Numbered from the stretch's first letter, positions 24,129-38,180 are shown. The stretch is 64,000 nucleotides of DNA from Pseudomonas serbica (GCF_028823535.1 NZ_JAQIYM010000002.1:420738-484737); one strand, 5' to 3'. Numbers and translations are program-made. Notes: generated by a model from the letters alone, not told the origin.

Positions 24129-24890
24129 TTAGTCCAAAGTATCGACTTTCACCCGCAAGGTCATGTCGTTGCGACTCTGGGTCGAGTAGCTGCGGGCCAC
24201 GCCCTGTTTGTCGGCCTGGGTCTGGCCATTGACGCCGGCCAACAGGATCCACTCGCCCAGGCGTCCGGTGACAGTTGTGTCGGTGCTTTGCACGTTCACT
24301 ACATCGGGACGTTCCTGGCTCAACCGGTCACGGTTGGTACTGATAGTCAGGTGAACGATCTCGCCGGTGACGTTGGCGGTGACGTAGAAACCCTGGGTGA
24401 CGTTGCGGTATTCGGTCTGGGTGCGCAGGTCGCCGTAGGCGTCGGTCTGGCTGCTGGTCAACGGCACGCTTTGGCCCACCTGGATCAGCGCTGGCATGCC
24501 GTCAGTGGCCTGGATTTGCTGGATGCCTCCGTCACGGCTGTCGGTGGTATGGCTGATGATGCGGGTCTGGTTCGGTTTGGCGCCATTGACCGAATAACCC
24601 TGATTGCCCTGAACGTTGTTTTCGTTGGTGTCGACGGTGATCAGCAGGCGTTTGGGTGCGGTATCGAGCTGGCCGATCAGCGCTTTAAGTTCGTCGATCC
24701 TGCGCTGATCGGCGTTGACGATGAGCTGATTGCCGTAGGCGCTGACCTGGCCGTCCTTACCGATGAAATCCTGCGCCACCGGCAACATGTCGGCGCTGGT
24801 GTGGTAGTTCAGCGGCACGATTTCGGTGGCGGCCATGAGCGAAAAACTGCAGGTCGCCAGCAATGTGGTGAGCAGGGTGCGTAGGGACAT
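24129..24890 (-). CDS. Exported protein with secretin-N-like domain
   Basis: 253 residues. A signal peptide (MSLRTLLTTLLATCSFSLMAA) precedes EIVPLNYHTSADMLPVAQDF. This and NQLIVNADQRRIDELKALIGQLD are the pattern of a secretin/NolW N-domain, as found in type II and III secretins and PilQ. The beta-barrel secretin domain itself is absent: the last 150 residues have a beta-rich pattern (e.g. TGRLGEWILLAGV) reminiscent only of secretin strands. No other secretion genes are near. An orphan periplasmic protein of unknown function next to aceA. Confidence 0.75.
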   Translation of the reverse strand: MSLRTLLTTLLATCSFSLMAATEIVPLNYHTSADMLPVAQDFIGKDGQVSAYGNQLIVNADQRRIDELKALIGQLDTAPKRLLITVDTNENNVQGNQGYSVNGAKPNQTRIISHTTDSRDGGIQQIQATDGMPALIQVGQSVPLTSSQTDAYGDLRTQTEYRNVTQGFYVTANVTGEIVHLTISTNRDRLSQERPDVVNVQSTDTTVTGRLGEWILLAGVNGQTQADKQGVARSYSTQSRNDMTLRVKVDTLD

Positions 24891-24969
24891 ATCCGTTATC
24901 TCCGCAATCAAAGGGCTTGATATTGCCAGTTTGTCGGCCAGGGAGGGGGCAAGTTGAATCCTGGACAGC

Positions 24970-25005
24970 AAAACGCCCCGGCATCGTGTGATGTCGGGGC
25001 GTTTT
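24970..25005 (-). terminator. Terminator after the GNAT gene
   Basis: AAAACGCCCCGGCATC and GATGTCGGGGCGTTTT pair with one G-T wobble around GTGT. T-runs are present on both strands. It serves the gene ending at 25106 and could also stop plus-strand transcription. Confidence 0.85.
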
Positions 25006-25024
25006 GTGGTGCGGCTACTGGCCT

Positions 25025-25092
25025 CTTCGCGAGCAAGCCCGCTCCCACAGGGGAATGCATTCCAATTGTGGGAGCGGGCTTGCTCGCGAAGG
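25025..25092. repeat. REPIN, GTGGGAGCGGGCTTGCTCGCGAA class
   Basis: Arms at 25025-25049 and 25068-25092 face each other with a short 18-base spacer. It lies 13 bases before the GNAT stop codon. Confidence 0.9.
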
Positions 25093-25105
25093 CCGCGCCT
25101 CGGTG

Positions 25106-25531
25106 TCAGGCCGAGTGGCGGACCATGTCCACATGCGGAATCCCTGCTTCCAGGAACTCCTCGCTGACCATGTGAAAGCCCAGCCGCTCATAGAACGCCG
25201 TGGCTTGCACCTGGGCGCTGAGCATCTGCTGCTTCAATCCGCGCTCTTCGGCTTCGCCGATTACCGCGTGCATCAGTGCGTCACCGACTTTCAAGCCGCG
25301 CCAGTCCTTGAGAACCGATACCCGGCCGACGTGACCGTCGGGCAGCAGGCGGGCAGTGCCAACCGGAAAGTCGCCTTCGAGGGCGAGGAAGTGCACGGCC
25401 GTCACATCGTCGGCATCCCATTCCAGTTCCGGCGGAACGGACTGCTCGGCGACGAAAACCGCTTCACGAATGCGGCGGATCTCGGCGTTGTCCTTTTGCC
25501 AGTCTGCGACACGTACGTGAATCTTATTCAT
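25106..25531 (-). CDS. GNAT-family N-acetyltransferase (ElaA-like)
   Basis: 141 residues. The acetyl-CoA core is visible as VGRVSVLKDWRGLKVGDALMHAVI (motif A), and AFYERLGFHMVSEEF (motif B) precedes the C-terminus. The substrate is unknown. The chosen start MNKIHVRVADW overlaps the end of roxA by eight bases, so the pair is coupled. An ATG 25 codons upstream is out of keeping with the family and lies inside roxA. Confidence 0.85.
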   Translation of the reverse strand: MNKIHVRVADWQKDNAEIRRIREAVFVAEQSVPPELEWDADDVTAVHFLALEGDFPVGTARLLPDGHVGRVSVLKDWRGLKVGDALMHAVIGEAEERGLKQQMLSAQVQATAFYERLGFHMVSEEFLEAGIPHVDMVRHSA

Positions 25532-26693
25532 CGGCGAACCCCAGGCTTCCTTGCTTGACCAGTTCGCACAGCAGGCCGCGGCCATCTTCGTCTGCCAGCC
25601 AGTCACCCAGGTTGTCGACGTGCAGCGCGTCGGCAGCGCAGATCATCTTCAGCAACTCACGCAGTTTGCCCGGCAGATAGCGGCTCTGGCCGCTGGCGAA
25701 CAGCAGCAGGTCGTCATCGACTTCCGACCAGGCCAGGCGTGCGCTCGGATTACGGATCAGTACCGCGCCTTGCTCCAGCGCGCCGAGGACGTCGTCTTCT
25801 TCGAGGTCTTCCGGACCGACCACCAGTTCCGGGTAGCGTGGCTCGGTCATGAACTGGCCGAACCAGGTCAGCAGCAGGCGCTCATCGCTCATGTGCTCGG
25901 CCAGCAGGCCTTTGAGGCGATCGAGGGCGTCATGCTGGATCTGATGCGGATCTGCCACCGGCAGGGCATCGGCGTCGGTGTAGCGCTCTTCGTCCGGCAG
26001 GAACTGGCTGAGGAAGTCGGTGAAGTGGGTCAGCACTTCGGCGGCGCTCGGTGCGCGGAAGCCGACCGAGTAGGTCAGGCAGTCGTCGACGGCCACGCCG
26101 CAATGGGCCAGGCGCGGCGGCAGGTAAAGCATGTCGCCCGGTTCCAGGACCCACTCATCGGTGGCTTCGAATTCAGCGAGAATCCGCAGGTCCGCGTGTT
26201 GCAGCAGCGGGCTTTCGGAGTCGCACATCTGGCCGATTTTCCAGTTGCGCTTGCCATGGCCCTGCAGCAGGAACACGTCGTAGTTGTCGAAGTGCGGACC
26301 GACGCTGCCACCGGGGGCGGCGAAGCTGATCATCACGTCGTCGATACGCCAGCTCGGCAGAAAGCGGAAGTTTTCCAGCAGTTCGCTGACTTCCGGCACG
26401 AACTGGTCCACGGCCTGAACCAGCAGGGTCCACTCACGCTCCGGCAATTTGCTGAATTCGTCCTCGGCGAACGGGCCGCGACGCAATTCCCATGGACGCT
26501 CGCCGTTCTCGATCACCAGACGCGATTCGACTTCTTCTTCCAGCGCCAGGCCGGCCAGTTCGTCGGCGTCGATCGGGCTTTCGAAATCGGGAATCGCCTG
26601 ACGGATCAGCAACGGTTTTTTCTGCCAGTAGTCGCGCAGGAATTCGCGTGCCGTGATGCCGCCCAGAAGTTGAAGAGGAATGTCAGGATTCAT
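25524..26693 (-). CDS. roxA: Ribosomal oxygenase, JmjC/cupin (RoxA/YcfD-like)
   Basis: 389 residues. The iron triad is present as His134-X-Asp136 (GPHFDNYDVFLLQGHG) and His197 (RLAHC). E. coli YcfD, a 2-oxoglutarate/Fe(II) oxygenase, hydroxylates an arginine of ribosomal protein L16. Length and residue spacing fit that family. The start MNPDIPLQLL is chosen over an ATG eight codons earlier. It lies between purB, from which a terminator separates it, and the GNAT gene it overlaps. Confidence 0.9.
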   Translation of the reverse strand: MNPDIPLQLLGGITAREFLRDYWQKKPLLIRQAIPDFESPIDADELAGLALEEEVESRLVIENGERPWELRRGPFAEDEFSKLPEREWTLLVQAVDQFVPEVSELLENFRFLPSWRIDDVMISFAAPGGSVGPHFDNYDVFLLQGHGKRNWKIGQMCDSESPLLQHADLRILAEFEATDEWVLEPGDMLYLPPRLAHCGVAVDDCLTYSVGFRAPSAAEVLTHFTDFLSQFLPDEERYTDADALPVADPHQIQHDALDRLKGLLAEHMSDERLLLTWFGQFMTEPRYPELVVGPEDLEEDDVLGALEQGAVLIRNPSARLAWSEVDDDLLLFASGQSRYLPGKLRELLKMICAADALHVDNLGDWLADEDGRGLLCELVKQGSLGFADE

Positions 26694-26731
26694 GTGTAAC
26701 CTATTGAAAAAAAGCACTTTTCATACGGGAA

Positions 26732-26757
26732 TAAAAACGCCCGGCGCGGCCGGGCGT
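26732..26757 (-). terminator. Terminator of purB
   Basis: A GC-rich stem ACGCCCGGC/GCCGGGCGT is followed on the minus strand by five T, 22 bases after the purB stop. Confidence 0.85.
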
Positions 26758-26779
26758 CTTAAACGGTTCTAACGGTCGA

Positions 26780-28237
<1,458 letters not shown>

Positions 28238-28274
28238 TTACGCGTATTGCTGAGTTCTGTGTCGCCGATGCGGG

Positions 28275-28898
28275 TTATTCGTTACGCATCAATGGGTAAA
28301 GCTCTTTGAGCAATTTGCGCCGGCTGATCACCAACTGCCAGCGATGACCGCCCAATTGCCGCCACAGGCGTGCCGAACGGATGCCGGCCAGCAGCAGGGC
28401 ACGAATTTTCGAGGCGTTGCTCGGCTGCTGCAGGTTGCGCATGTCGCCATGTACCTGGATGCGTTGGCGCAACGTGCTCAGGGTGTCCTGATACAGCGCG
28501 CCGCAGGCGGCGATCACGTTTTCGTGGGCCGGGCCGAAGTGTTCGACCTGGGACTGGATCTGCGGCAGGCGTTTGCCGATCACGTCCAGCATGTCGCTGC
28601 GCTTGGCCAGCTGACGTTCAAGACCGAGCATGGCCAGGGCATAACGCAGCGGCTCGCGCTGCAGGGCACTCGGGTCGCGCTCGAGGGCGCCGATCAATGC
28701 GCGATAGCCTTCGCGCAGGTTGATGTCGTCGCCGCCATAGACTTCCAGGGTGTCCTTGGGGTCGCGGATCAGCAGGCTGCCGAGCATGCAGGTCAGGCCG
28801 GCCTCGTTGGTCTGGCCGGTCTTGGCGATCTTGTCGACCAGCACCGCGGCGAGAAATACCCCGCCGAGGGCCGTCAGTTGTTCCTGGGTGGGGGTCAT
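28275..28898 (-). CDS. hflD: HflD-family protein (YcfC)
   Basis: 207 residues, mostly helical, similar throughout to HflD, known in E. coli as a membrane-associated factor that binds phage lambda CII. Its cellular role is unclear. The ATGA overlap with the mnmA stop and the conserved mnmA-hflD-purB order support the call. Confidence 0.9.
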   Translation of the reverse strand: MTPTQEQLTALGGVFLAAVLVDKIAKTGQTNEAGLTCMLGSLLIRDPKDTLEVYGGDDINLREGYRALIGALERDPSALQREPLRYALAMLGLERQLAKRSDMLDVIGKRLPQIQSQVEHFGPAHENVIAACGALYQDTLSTLRQRIQVHGDMRNLQQPSNASKIRALLLAGIRSARLWRQLGGHRWQLVISRRKLLKELYPLMRNE

Positions 28899-30028
28899 TG
28901 AGCCTGGCCCTTGCTAGTCCAGGGTTCTGCCACTTCGATCACGCCGCCGCCGAGGCAGATTTCGCCGTCGTAGAACACCACGGACTGGCCCGGGGTGACT
29001 GCGCGTTGCGGGTCATCGAAGGTCGCGCGGTAACCGGTGGCGGTTTTCTCCAGGGTGCAGGGTTGGTCGCTCTGGCGATAACGCACCTTGGCGGTCAGCT
29101 TGCGGGGCTGGCTCAGGTCGATCGGGTTGACCCAATAGATGTCCGAGGCGAGCAGGGCGCGGGAGAACAGCCACGGGTGGTCGTTACCTTGGCCAACGAT
29201 CAGTTCGTTGTGCGCAAGGTCCTTGATCAGTACGTACCACGGTTCGTCGCTGGCGTCTTTCAGGCCGCCGATGCCCAGGCCCTGGCGTTGGCCGATGGTG
29301 TGGTACATCAGGCCATGGTGACGGCCGATGACTTCGCCTTCGGTGGTCTTGATCTCGCCCGGCTGTGCTGGCAGGTATTGCTTGAGGAAGTCGCTGAAGC
29401 GGCGCTCACCGATAAAGCAGATACCGGTGGAATCCTTTTTCTTCGCGGTGGCCAACTCGTATTTCTCGGCAATCGCGCGAACCTGCGGTTTTTCCAGCTC
29501 GCCGACCGGGAACAGGGTCTTGGCGATCTGCTCGCCGCCGACGGCGTGCAGGAAGTAGCTCTGGTCCTTGTTCGGGTCCAGGCCCTTGAGCAGTTCGGTG
29601 CGGCCGTCGATGTCGCGCCGACGCACGTAATGGCCAGTGGCAATCAGGTCGGCGCCGAGCATCATGGCGTAGTCGAGGAACGCCTTGAACTTGATTTCGC
29701 GGTTGCACAGGATGTCCGGGTTCGGCGTACGGCCGGCCTTGTATTCGGCCAGGAAGTGCTCGAACACGTTGTCCCAGTACTCGGCGGCGAAGTTGGCGGT
29801 GTGCAGCTTGATGCCAATCTTGTCGCACACGGCCTGGGCATCCGCCAGGTCATCCATGGCGGTGCAGTATTCGGTTCCGTCGTCTTCTTCCCAGTTCTTC
29901 ATGAACAGGCCTTCCACCTCATAGCCCTGCTCGATCAGCAGGAGGGCGGAAACGGAAGAGTCCACGCCGCCGGACATGCCGACAATGACGCGCTTCTTTT
30001 GTGTGTCAGAAGGGGCTGGATCACGCAT
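28895..30028 (-). CDS. mnmA: tRNA-specific 2-thiouridylase
   Basis: 377 residues. PP-loop SGGVDSS near residue 19 binds ATP. The two catalytic cysteines are in [12 protein letters not shown] and [12 protein letters not shown]. It adds the s2 group to U34 of Lys, Glu and Gln tRNAs, taking sulfur from TusE, whose gene is at 51.2 kb. The first in-frame ATG is used; the family often starts close to [10 protein letters not shown]. Confidence 0.96.
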   Translation of the reverse strand: MRDPAPSDTQKKRVIVGMSGGVDSSVSALLLIEQGYEVEGLFMKNWEEDDGTEYCTAMDDLADAQAVCDKIGIKLHTANFAAEYWDNVFEHFLAEYKAGRTPNPDILCNREIKFKAFLDYAMMLGADLIATGHYVRRRDIDGRTELLKGLDPNKDQSYFLHAVGGEQIAKTLFPVGELEKPQVRAIAEKYELATAKKKDSTGICFIGERRFSDFLKQYLPAQPGEIKTTEGEVIGRHHGLMYHTIGQRQGLGIGGLKDASDEPWYVLIKDLAHNELIVGQGNDHPWLFSRALLASDIYWVNPIDLSQPRKLTAKVRYRQSDQPCTLEKTATGYRATFDDPQRAVTPGQSVVFYDGEICLGGGVIEVAEPWTSKGQAQ

Positions 30029-30087
30029 AGGGATTCAATGAGTGTCTTGAAAAAGGACGCGATTCTAACAGGCCGGAGCCTGCATGG

Positions 30088-30534
30088 CTAAAGAGAAGGA
30101 CGGATCAATGCAAGGCCAAAGTGAATGCCTGCCAGATAGTCATCGATGCAGCGCATGATCAGCTCGCTGCGCCAGTTGCCGCGCTGCTCGATTAATTCCT
30201 CGCGGGTCAACCACTTGGCGCCGACGATGCCGTCGTCCAGTTGATACTCGGGGTGGTGTTTCAGCGGTTTTGCGATGAAGCAGACCCGCTGGTAGGTTAC
30301 GCCGTTGCTCGGGGCGGTGTAGAGGTAAATGCCCAGTACGCCGGTCGGTTCGACGTCCCAGCCGGTTTCCTCAAGGGTTTCGCGCACGGCGGCTTCGGTC
30401 AGGGTTTCGTCCGGATCGAGATGCCCTGCGGGCTGGTTGAGCACCACGCGACCGTGCTTGAGTTCTTCGACCATCAGGAAGCGGCCGTTGTCTTCGACGA
30501 TGGTGGCGACGGTGATGTGGGGTTTCCACTCCAT
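30088..30534 (-). CDS. nudJ: Nudix hydrolase, NudJ-like
   Basis: 148 residues with a complete Nudix box GHLDPDETLTEAAVRE followed by TLEETGWD (about 37-59). NudJ enzymes act on nucleoside tri/diphosphates and thiamine pyrophosphate precursors. The position next to mnmA is conserved in Pseudomonas. The exact substrate is inferred from family position. Confidence 0.88.
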   Translation of the reverse strand: MEWKPHITVATIVEDNGRFLMVEELKHGRVVLNQPAGHLDPDETLTEAAVRETLEETGWDVEPTGVLGIYLYTAPSNGVTYQRVCFIAKPLKHHPEYQLDDGIVGAKWLTREELIEQRGNWRSELIMRCIDDYLAGIHFGLALIRPSL

Positions 30535-30569
30535 GAAGTTTCCTCATGTCAAGTTTGGAATGCGATCAA

Positions 30570-30659
30570 TGTGGGAGCGAGCCTGCTCGCGAAAGCGGTG
30601 GGTCAGCCAGCATTGATGTTGAATGATAAACCGCATTCGCGAGCAGGCTCGCTCCCACA
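30570..30659. repeat. REPIN, GTGGGAGCGAGCCTGCTCGCGAA class
   Basis: Intact 24-base arms at both ends with a 42-base centre that begins with AGCGGTGGGTCAGCCAGCAT. It lies between nudJ and the idh terminator. Confidence 0.92.
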
Positions 30660-30703
30660 GGGGTTCAGTGTTCACATTAGAGTTGTAGCAAAGGCCACAA
30701 ACA

Positions 30704-30730
30704 CAAACCCCGGCACAGGGCCGGGGTTTG
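30704..30730 (-). terminator. Terminator of idh
   Basis: An 11-base stem CAAACCCCGGC/GCCGGGGTTTG encloses five bases. The T-rich tail on the minus strand is broken (TGTTTGTGG), so strength rests on the stem. Confidence 0.75.
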
Positions 30731-30748
30731 TGGTGCTTCCTTACAACC

Positions 30749-33469
<2,721 letters not shown>

Positions 33470-34726
33470 ATGGGTTACAAGAAGATTCAGGTTCCAGCCG
33501 TCGGCGACAAAATCACCGTCAATGCAGACCATTCTCTCAATGTTCCTAATAACCCGATCATTCCCTTCATCGAAGGCGACGGCATTGGTGTCGACATCAG
33601 CCCGGTCATGATCAAGGTTGTCGATGCTGCTGTGAAAAAGGCTTACGGCGGCGAGCGCAAGATTTCCTGGATGGAAGTGTACGCCGGGGAAAAAGCGACC
33701 CAGGTCTACGATCAGGACACCTGGCTGCCCCAGGAAACCCTGGACGCGGTCAAGGACTACGTGGTTTCCATCAAGGGCCCGCTGACCACGCCGGTCGGTG
33801 GCGGTATTCGTTCCCTCAACGTGGCCCTGCGCCAGCAACTCGACCTGTATGTCTGCCTGCGCCCGGTGCGCTGGTTCGAAGGCGTGCCAAGCCCGGTCAA
33901 GAAGCCAGGCGACGTCGACATGACGATCTTCCGCGAGAACTCCGAAGACATCTATGCCGGTATCGAGTGGAAGGCCGGTACCCCGGAAGCCACCAAGGTC
34001 ATCAAGTTCCTTAAAGAAGAAATGGGCGTCACCAAGATCCGTTTCGACGAAAACTGCGGTATCGGCGTCAAGCCGGTGTCCTTGCAAGGTACCAAGCGCC
34101 TGGCGCGCAAGGCCCTGCAATATGTTGTCGACAACGACCGCGATTCGCTGACCATCGTGCACAAAGGCAACATCATGAAGTTCACCGAAGGTGCCTTCAA
34201 GGAATGGGCCTACGAAGTGGCGGCTGAAGAGTTCGGTGCGACCCTGCTCGACGGCGGTCCGTGGATGCAGTTCAAGAACCCGAAAACCGGCAAGAATGTC
34301 ATCGTCAAGGACGCCATTGCTGACGCCATGCTCCAGCAGATCCTGCTGCGCCCGGCGGAATACGATGTGATCGCAACCCTGAACCTGAACGGCGACTACC
34401 TCTCCGACGCCCTGGCGGCGGAAGTGGGTGGTATCGGTATTGCGCCAGGCGCCAACCTGTCCGACACCGTGGCCATGTTCGAAGCCACCCACGGTACCGC
34501 GCCCAAGTACGCCGGCAAGGACCAGGTCAACCCGGGGTCGTTGATCCTGTCGGCTGAAATGATGCTACGCCACATGGGCTGGACCGAAGCGGCCGACCTG
34601 ATCATCAAGGGCACCAATGGCGCGATTTCCGCCAAGACCGTGACCTATGACTTCGAGCGCTTGATGGAAGGCGCCAAGCTGGTGTCTTCGTCCGGCTTCG
34701 GCGATGCGCTGATCTCGCACATGTAA
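33470..34726 (+). CDS. icd: Isocitrate dehydrogenase (NADP), dimeric
   Basis: 418 residues, the E. coli Icd type. [21 protein letters not shown] is the N-terminal core. The phosphorylatable-serine region [18 protein letters not shown] suggests control by AceK kinase/phosphatase, which is not in this window. ATG 33470 ([14 protein letters not shown]) is chosen over an in-frame start 23 codons earlier. GGAG lies ten bases upstream. A terminator follows. Confidence 0.97.
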   Translation: MGYKKIQVPAVGDKITVNADHSLNVPNNPIIPFIEGDGIGVDISPVMIKVVDAAVKKAYGGERKISWMEVYAGEKATQVYDQDTWLPQETLDAVKDYVVSIKGPLTTPVGGGIRSLNVALRQQLDLYVCLRPVRWFEGVPSPVKKPGDVDMTIFRENSEDIYAGIEWKAGTPEATKVIKFLKEEMGVTKIRFDENCGIGVKPVSLQGTKRLARKALQYVVDNDRDSLTIVHKGNIMKFTEGAFKEWAYEVAAEEFGATLLDGGPWMQFKNPKTGKNVIVKDAIADAMLQQILLRPAEYDVIATLNLNGDYLSDALAAEVGGIGIAPGANLSDTVAMFEATHGTAPKYAGKDQVNPGSLILSAEMMLRHMGWTEAADLIIKGTNGAISAKTVTYDFERLMEGAKLVSSSGFGDALISHM

Positions 34727-34746
34727 GAAACATCGATGCATGCGAA

Positions 34747-34785
34747 AACCGCCCGGCTCAAGCGATTGAACCGGGCGGTTTTTTT
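34747..34785 (+). terminator. Terminator of icd (bidirectional with cspD)
   Basis: The stem AACCGCCCGG/CCGGGCGGTT is followed by a seven-T run. The opposite strand has an A/T tail as well, so it can also end the converging cspD transcript. Confidence 0.88.
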
Positions 34786-34808
34786 ATGACTGGATGACGA
34801 TGCTGCGT

Positions 34809-35075
34809 TTAAACCGTAACGGTTTGTTGCGTAGCAGGGTTCGCGGCCTTCGTGGTATCGACAGGAGCGCCGATGTTGACGGCGTGCAGGCCCTTGGGCC
34901 CCTGGATGATCTCGAAGACGACGGCCTGTCCGGCTTTCAGGGTTTTATAACCCTCCATCTGAATGGCCGAGTAGTGGGCAAACAGATCTTCTGTCTTGCC
35001 ATCCTCGATGATGAAACCGTACCCCTTGGCGTTGTTGAACCATTTCACCTTGCCACTGACCTTGACACCTGACAT
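34809..35075 (-). CDS. cspD: Cold-shock-domain protein CspD
   Basis: 88 residues. The RNA-binding motifs are KGYGFI (RNP1) and DLFAHYSAI (RNP2). In E. coli CspD is a stationary-phase inhibitor of replication. The start [13 protein letters not shown] follows AGGGAG with a five-base spacing. An in-frame ATG 20 codons earlier lies in the leader. It is divergent from clpS, as in many proteobacteria. Confidence 0.93.
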   Translation of the reverse strand: MSGVKVSGKVKWFNNAKGYGFIIEDGKTEDLFAHYSAIQMEGYKTLKAGQAVVFEIIQGPKGLHAVNIGAPVDTTKAANPATQQTVTV

Positions 35076-35095
35076 ACCAACTCCCTCTGCAACAG

Positions 35096-35111
35096 ACTCC
35101 ATCACTGGAGT
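35096..35111 (-). promoter_or_regulatory. Hairpin in the cspD leader
   Basis: On the cspD strand ACTCCA-GTGA-TGGAGT forms a perfect six-base stem capped by a GNRA-type loop. It ends 20 bases before the start codon, just upstream of the ribosome site. Confidence 0.4.
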
Positions 35112-35299
35112 ATCATCCAGTACATCCGCAGTCACTTCTTAGAAAAAAAGTTGACTCCGCGGACCTTTTTTACCCACTGTGGGCTCTATTGGTTGTAACA
35201 CCGTTTTGCCGATAGTCAAGGTGACCAGGCAGTCGGAGTTGAAATCACCCAAGACCGCCCCCACCACTGTATTTGCACAACTGACGAACCTTTCTTTCC

Positions 35300-35683
35300 A
35301 TGCATGCAATCAGCCAGATTCGACTAACATTCAATCAGGATCGCCCGACTCTCCAGAAAGATCGCCCGGAGGAACACGACGACGATTCCGCAGGCATTGC
35401 TGTTCAGGAGGCTAAGCCTGCTTTACAGGCGCCGCCGATGTACAAGGTGGTTTTGTTCAATGATGACTACACACCGATGGATTTCGTCGTCGAAGTGCTC
35501 GAGGTGTTTTTTAACCTGAATCGCGAGCTGGCGACCAAGGTCATGCTGGCCGTCCATACAGAAGGGCGGGCAGTATGTGGAGTGTTTACCCGCGACATCG
35601 CCGAGACAAAGGCCATGCAGGTCAACCAGTACGCCAGGGAAAGCCAGCATCCGCTACTCTGTGAAATCGAGAAGGACGGTTAA
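35300..35683 (+). CDS. clpS: ClpS adaptor of ClpAP, N-degron recognin
   Basis: 127 residues. [21 protein letters not shown] begins the folded core; it and the helix around [19 protein letters not shown] form the N-degron pocket. The N-terminal ~45 residues are charged and flexible, the part that enters ClpA. ATG 35300 ([14 protein letters not shown]) is the common Pseudomonas start. It is 30 bases before clpA and very likely co-transcribed with it. Confidence 0.95.
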   Translation: MHAISQIRLTFNQDRPTLQKDRPEEHDDDSAGIAVQEAKPALQAPPMYKVVLFNDDYTPMDFVVEVLEVFFNLNRELATKVMLAVHTEGRAVCGVFTRDIAETKAMQVNQYARESQHPLLCEIEKDG

Positions 35684-35713
35684 TCGCCGACCACTTGGGT
35701 ATGAGGTGAAGCT

Positions 35714-37984
35714 ATGTTAAACCGTGAGCTCGAAGTCACCCTCAATCTTGCCTTCAAGGAGGCTCGTTCGAAGCGTCATGAATTCATGACCGTCGAACAC
35801 CTGCTGCTGGCCCTATTGGACAATGAGGCTGCCGCCACCGTTTTGCGTGCGTGCGGCGCGAACCTCGACAAACTCAAGCATGACCTGCAGGAGTTCATCG
35901 ACTCCACCACGCCATTGATCCCCGTGCATGACGAGGATCGTGAGACCCAGCCAACCCTGGGCTTCCAGCGTGTCCTGCAACGTGCTGTGTTTCACGTACA
36001 GAGCTCGGGCAAACGCGAAGTGACTGGCGCCAACGTGCTGGTCGCGATCTTCAGTGAGCAAGAGAGTCAGGCAGTGTTCCTGCTGAAACAGCAGAGCGTT
36101 GCCCGTATCGATGTCGTCAACTACATCGCCCACGGCATTTCCAAGGTGCCAGGGCACGGCGATCACTCTGAGGGCGAGCAAGATATGCAGGACGACGAGG
36201 GCGGTGAGTCTTCATCTTCAGGCAATCCACTGGATGCTTATGCCAGCAACCTTAATGAACTCGCGCGCCAGGGTCGAATCGATCCATTGGTAGGCCGTGA
36301 GCTGGAAGTCGAGCGCGTCGCCCAGATCCTGGCCCGTCGTCGCAAGAACAATCCGCTGCTGGTGGGCGAGGCGGGCGTGGGTAAAACCGCGATCGCCGAA
36401 GGCCTGGCCAAGCGCATTGTCGACAACCAGGTGCCGGACCTGCTGGCCAACAGCGTCGTGTATTCCCTCGACCTGGGTGCCTTGCTGGCCGGGACCAAGT
36501 ACCGCGGCGATTTCGAGAAGCGCTTCAAGGCGTTGCTCAATGAGTTGAAAAAACGTCCGCAGGCGATCCTCTTCATCGACGAAATCCACACCATCATCGG
36601 TGCGGGTGCAGCGTCCGGTGGGGTCATGGATGCCTCGAACCTGCTCAAGCCATTGTTGTCGTCCGGTGATATCCGCTGCATCGGCTCGACCACCTTCCAG
36701 GAATTTCGCGGGATTTTCGAGAAGGATCGTGCCCTGGCGCGTCGCTTCCAGAAAGTCGATGTATCGGAGCCTTCGGTGGAAGACACCATCGGTATCCTGC
36801 GCGGCCTGAAAGGGCGTTTCGAGTCCCATCACAATATCGAATACAGTGATGAGGCCCTGCGCGCCGCTGCCGAACTGGCTTCACGCTACATCAATGACCG
36901 GCACATGCCGGACAAGGCGATCGACGTGATCGACGAGGCGGGTGCCTATCAGCGCCTGCAACCCATCGAAATGCGCGTCAAGCGCATCGAGGTGCCACAA
37001 GTCGAGGACATCGTCGCGAAAATCGCGCGGATTCCGCCAAAACACGTCACCAGTTCCGATAAAGAGCTGCTGCGTAACCTTGAGCGTGACCTGAAGCTGA
37101 CGGTGTTTGGCCAGGATGCTGCGATCGATTCGTTGGCGACCGCGATCAAGCTGTCCCGTGCCGGCCTCAAGTCGCCTGACAAGCCAGTCGGTTCGTTCCT
37201 GTTTGCGGGGCCTACCGGCGTCGGTAAAACCGAAGCGGCACGTCAGCTGGCCAAGGCGCTGGGTGTCGAGCTGATTCGCTTCGACATGTCCGAGTACATG
37301 GAGCGTCACACCGTATCGCGTCTGATCGGTGCACCTCCAGGCTATGTCGGGTTCGATCAGGGCGGTCTGCTGACCGAGGCCATCACCAAGCAGCCACACT
37401 GCGTGCTGTTGCTCGATGAAATCGAGAAGGCGCATCCGGAAGTCTTCAACCTGCTGCTGCAGGTGATGGATCACGGAACGCTGACCGATAACAACGGGCG
37501 CAAGGCCGACTTCCGTAACGTGATCGTTATCATGACGACCAACGCCGGTGCCGAAACCGCAGCCCGTGCTTCGATCGGTTTCACCCATCAGGACCACTCG
37601 TCCGATGCGATGGAAGTGATCAAGAAGAGCTTTACGCCAGAGTTCCGCAACCGTCTGGACACCATTATCCAGTTTGGTCGCCTCAGCCATGAGGTTATCA
37701 AGAGCGTGGTGGACAAGTTCCTTACCGAACTTCAGGCGCAGCTGGAAGACAAGCGCGTGTTGCTGGAAGTCACCGATGCGGCTCGCAGCTGGTTGGCGGC
37801 TGGCGGTTACGACTCGGCAATGGGAGCTCGTCCGATGGCGCGCCTGATCCAGGACAAGATCAAGCGCCCACTGGCGGAGGAGATCCTCTTTGGCGAACTG
37901 GCCGAACATGGCGGTGTGGTTCACATCGACATCAAGGACGGCGAACTGACCTTTGAGTTCGAGACTACGGCTGAAATGGCCTGA
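35714..37984 (+). CDS. clpA: ATP-dependent Clp protease ATPase subunit ClpA
   Basis: 756 residues. Order: Clp N-domain (1-140), AAA-1 with Walker A GEAGVGKT (~220), AAA-2 with Walker A GPTGVGKT (~498), and an IGF motif (ARASIGFTHQD) for docking to ClpP. The acidic linker DMQDDEGGESSSSG separates the N-domain. It unfolds substrates delivered by ClpS and passes them to ClpP, encoded elsewhere. Confidence 0.97.
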   Translation: MLNRELEVTLNLAFKEARSKRHEFMTVEHLLLALLDNEAAATVLRACGANLDKLKHDLQEFIDSTTPLIPVHDEDRETQPTLGFQRVLQRAVFHVQSSGKREVTGANVLVAIFSEQESQAVFLLKQQSVARIDVVNYIAHGISKVPGHGDHSEGEQDMQDDEGGESSSSGNPLDAYASNLNELARQGRIDPLVGRELEVERVAQILARRRKNNPLLVGEAGVGKTAIAEGLAKRIVDNQVPDLLANSVVYSLDLGALLAGTKYRGDFEKRFKALLNELKKRPQAILFIDEIHTIIGAGAASGGVMDASNLLKPLLSSGDIRCIGSTTFQEFRGIFEKDRALARRFQKVDVSEPSVEDTIGILRGLKGRFESHHNIEYSDEALRAAAELASRYINDRHMPDKAIDVIDEAGAYQRLQPIEMRVKRIEVPQVEDIVAKIARIPPKHVTSSDKELLRNLERDLKLTVFGQDAAIDSLATAIKLSRAGLKSPDKPVGSFLFAGPTGVGKTEAARQLAKALGVELIRFDMSEYMERHTVSRLIGAPPGYVGFDQGGLLTEAITKQPHCVLLLDEIEKAHPEVFNLLLQVMDHGTLTDNNGRKADFRNVIVIMTTNAGAETAARASIGFTHQDHSSDAMEVIKKSFTPEFRNRLDTIIQFGRLSHEVIKSVVDKFLTELQAQLEDKRVLLEVTDAARSWLAAGGYDSAMGARPMARLIQDKIKRPLAEEILFGELAEHGGVVHIDIKDGELTFEFETTAEMA

Positions 37985-38003
37985 CGTTAAATCGCAATAA
38001 AGC

Positions 38004-38029
38004 AAAAAGGCGCCGATCGGCGCCTTTTT
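38004..38029 (+). terminator. Terminator of clpSA
   Basis: AAAAAGGCGCC-GATC-GGCGCCTTTTT is a perfect 11-base stem with a built-in T-run, 20 bases after the clpA stop. Confidence 0.9.
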
Positions 38030-38056
38030 GCTGTCTTGAAGAAATGCGCCGGCCCC

Positions 38057-38146
38057 TGTGGGAGCGAGCCTGCTCGCGAAGAGGGCGTGTCAGTCTCCAT
38101 TCATGTTGACTGGCATATCGCATTCGCGAGCAGGCTCGCTCCCACA
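38057..38146. repeat. REPIN, near-identical to the copy at 44437
   Basis: Arms of the GTGGGAGCGAGCCTGCTCGCGAA class with a centre beginning AGAGGGCGTGTCAGT. Over its 90 bases it differs from the copy at 44437-44526 at three positions. Confidence 0.93.
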
Positions 38147-38180
38147 TGGGGCTGCAGCCAGATTCAAGTCGAAGGCAAAC

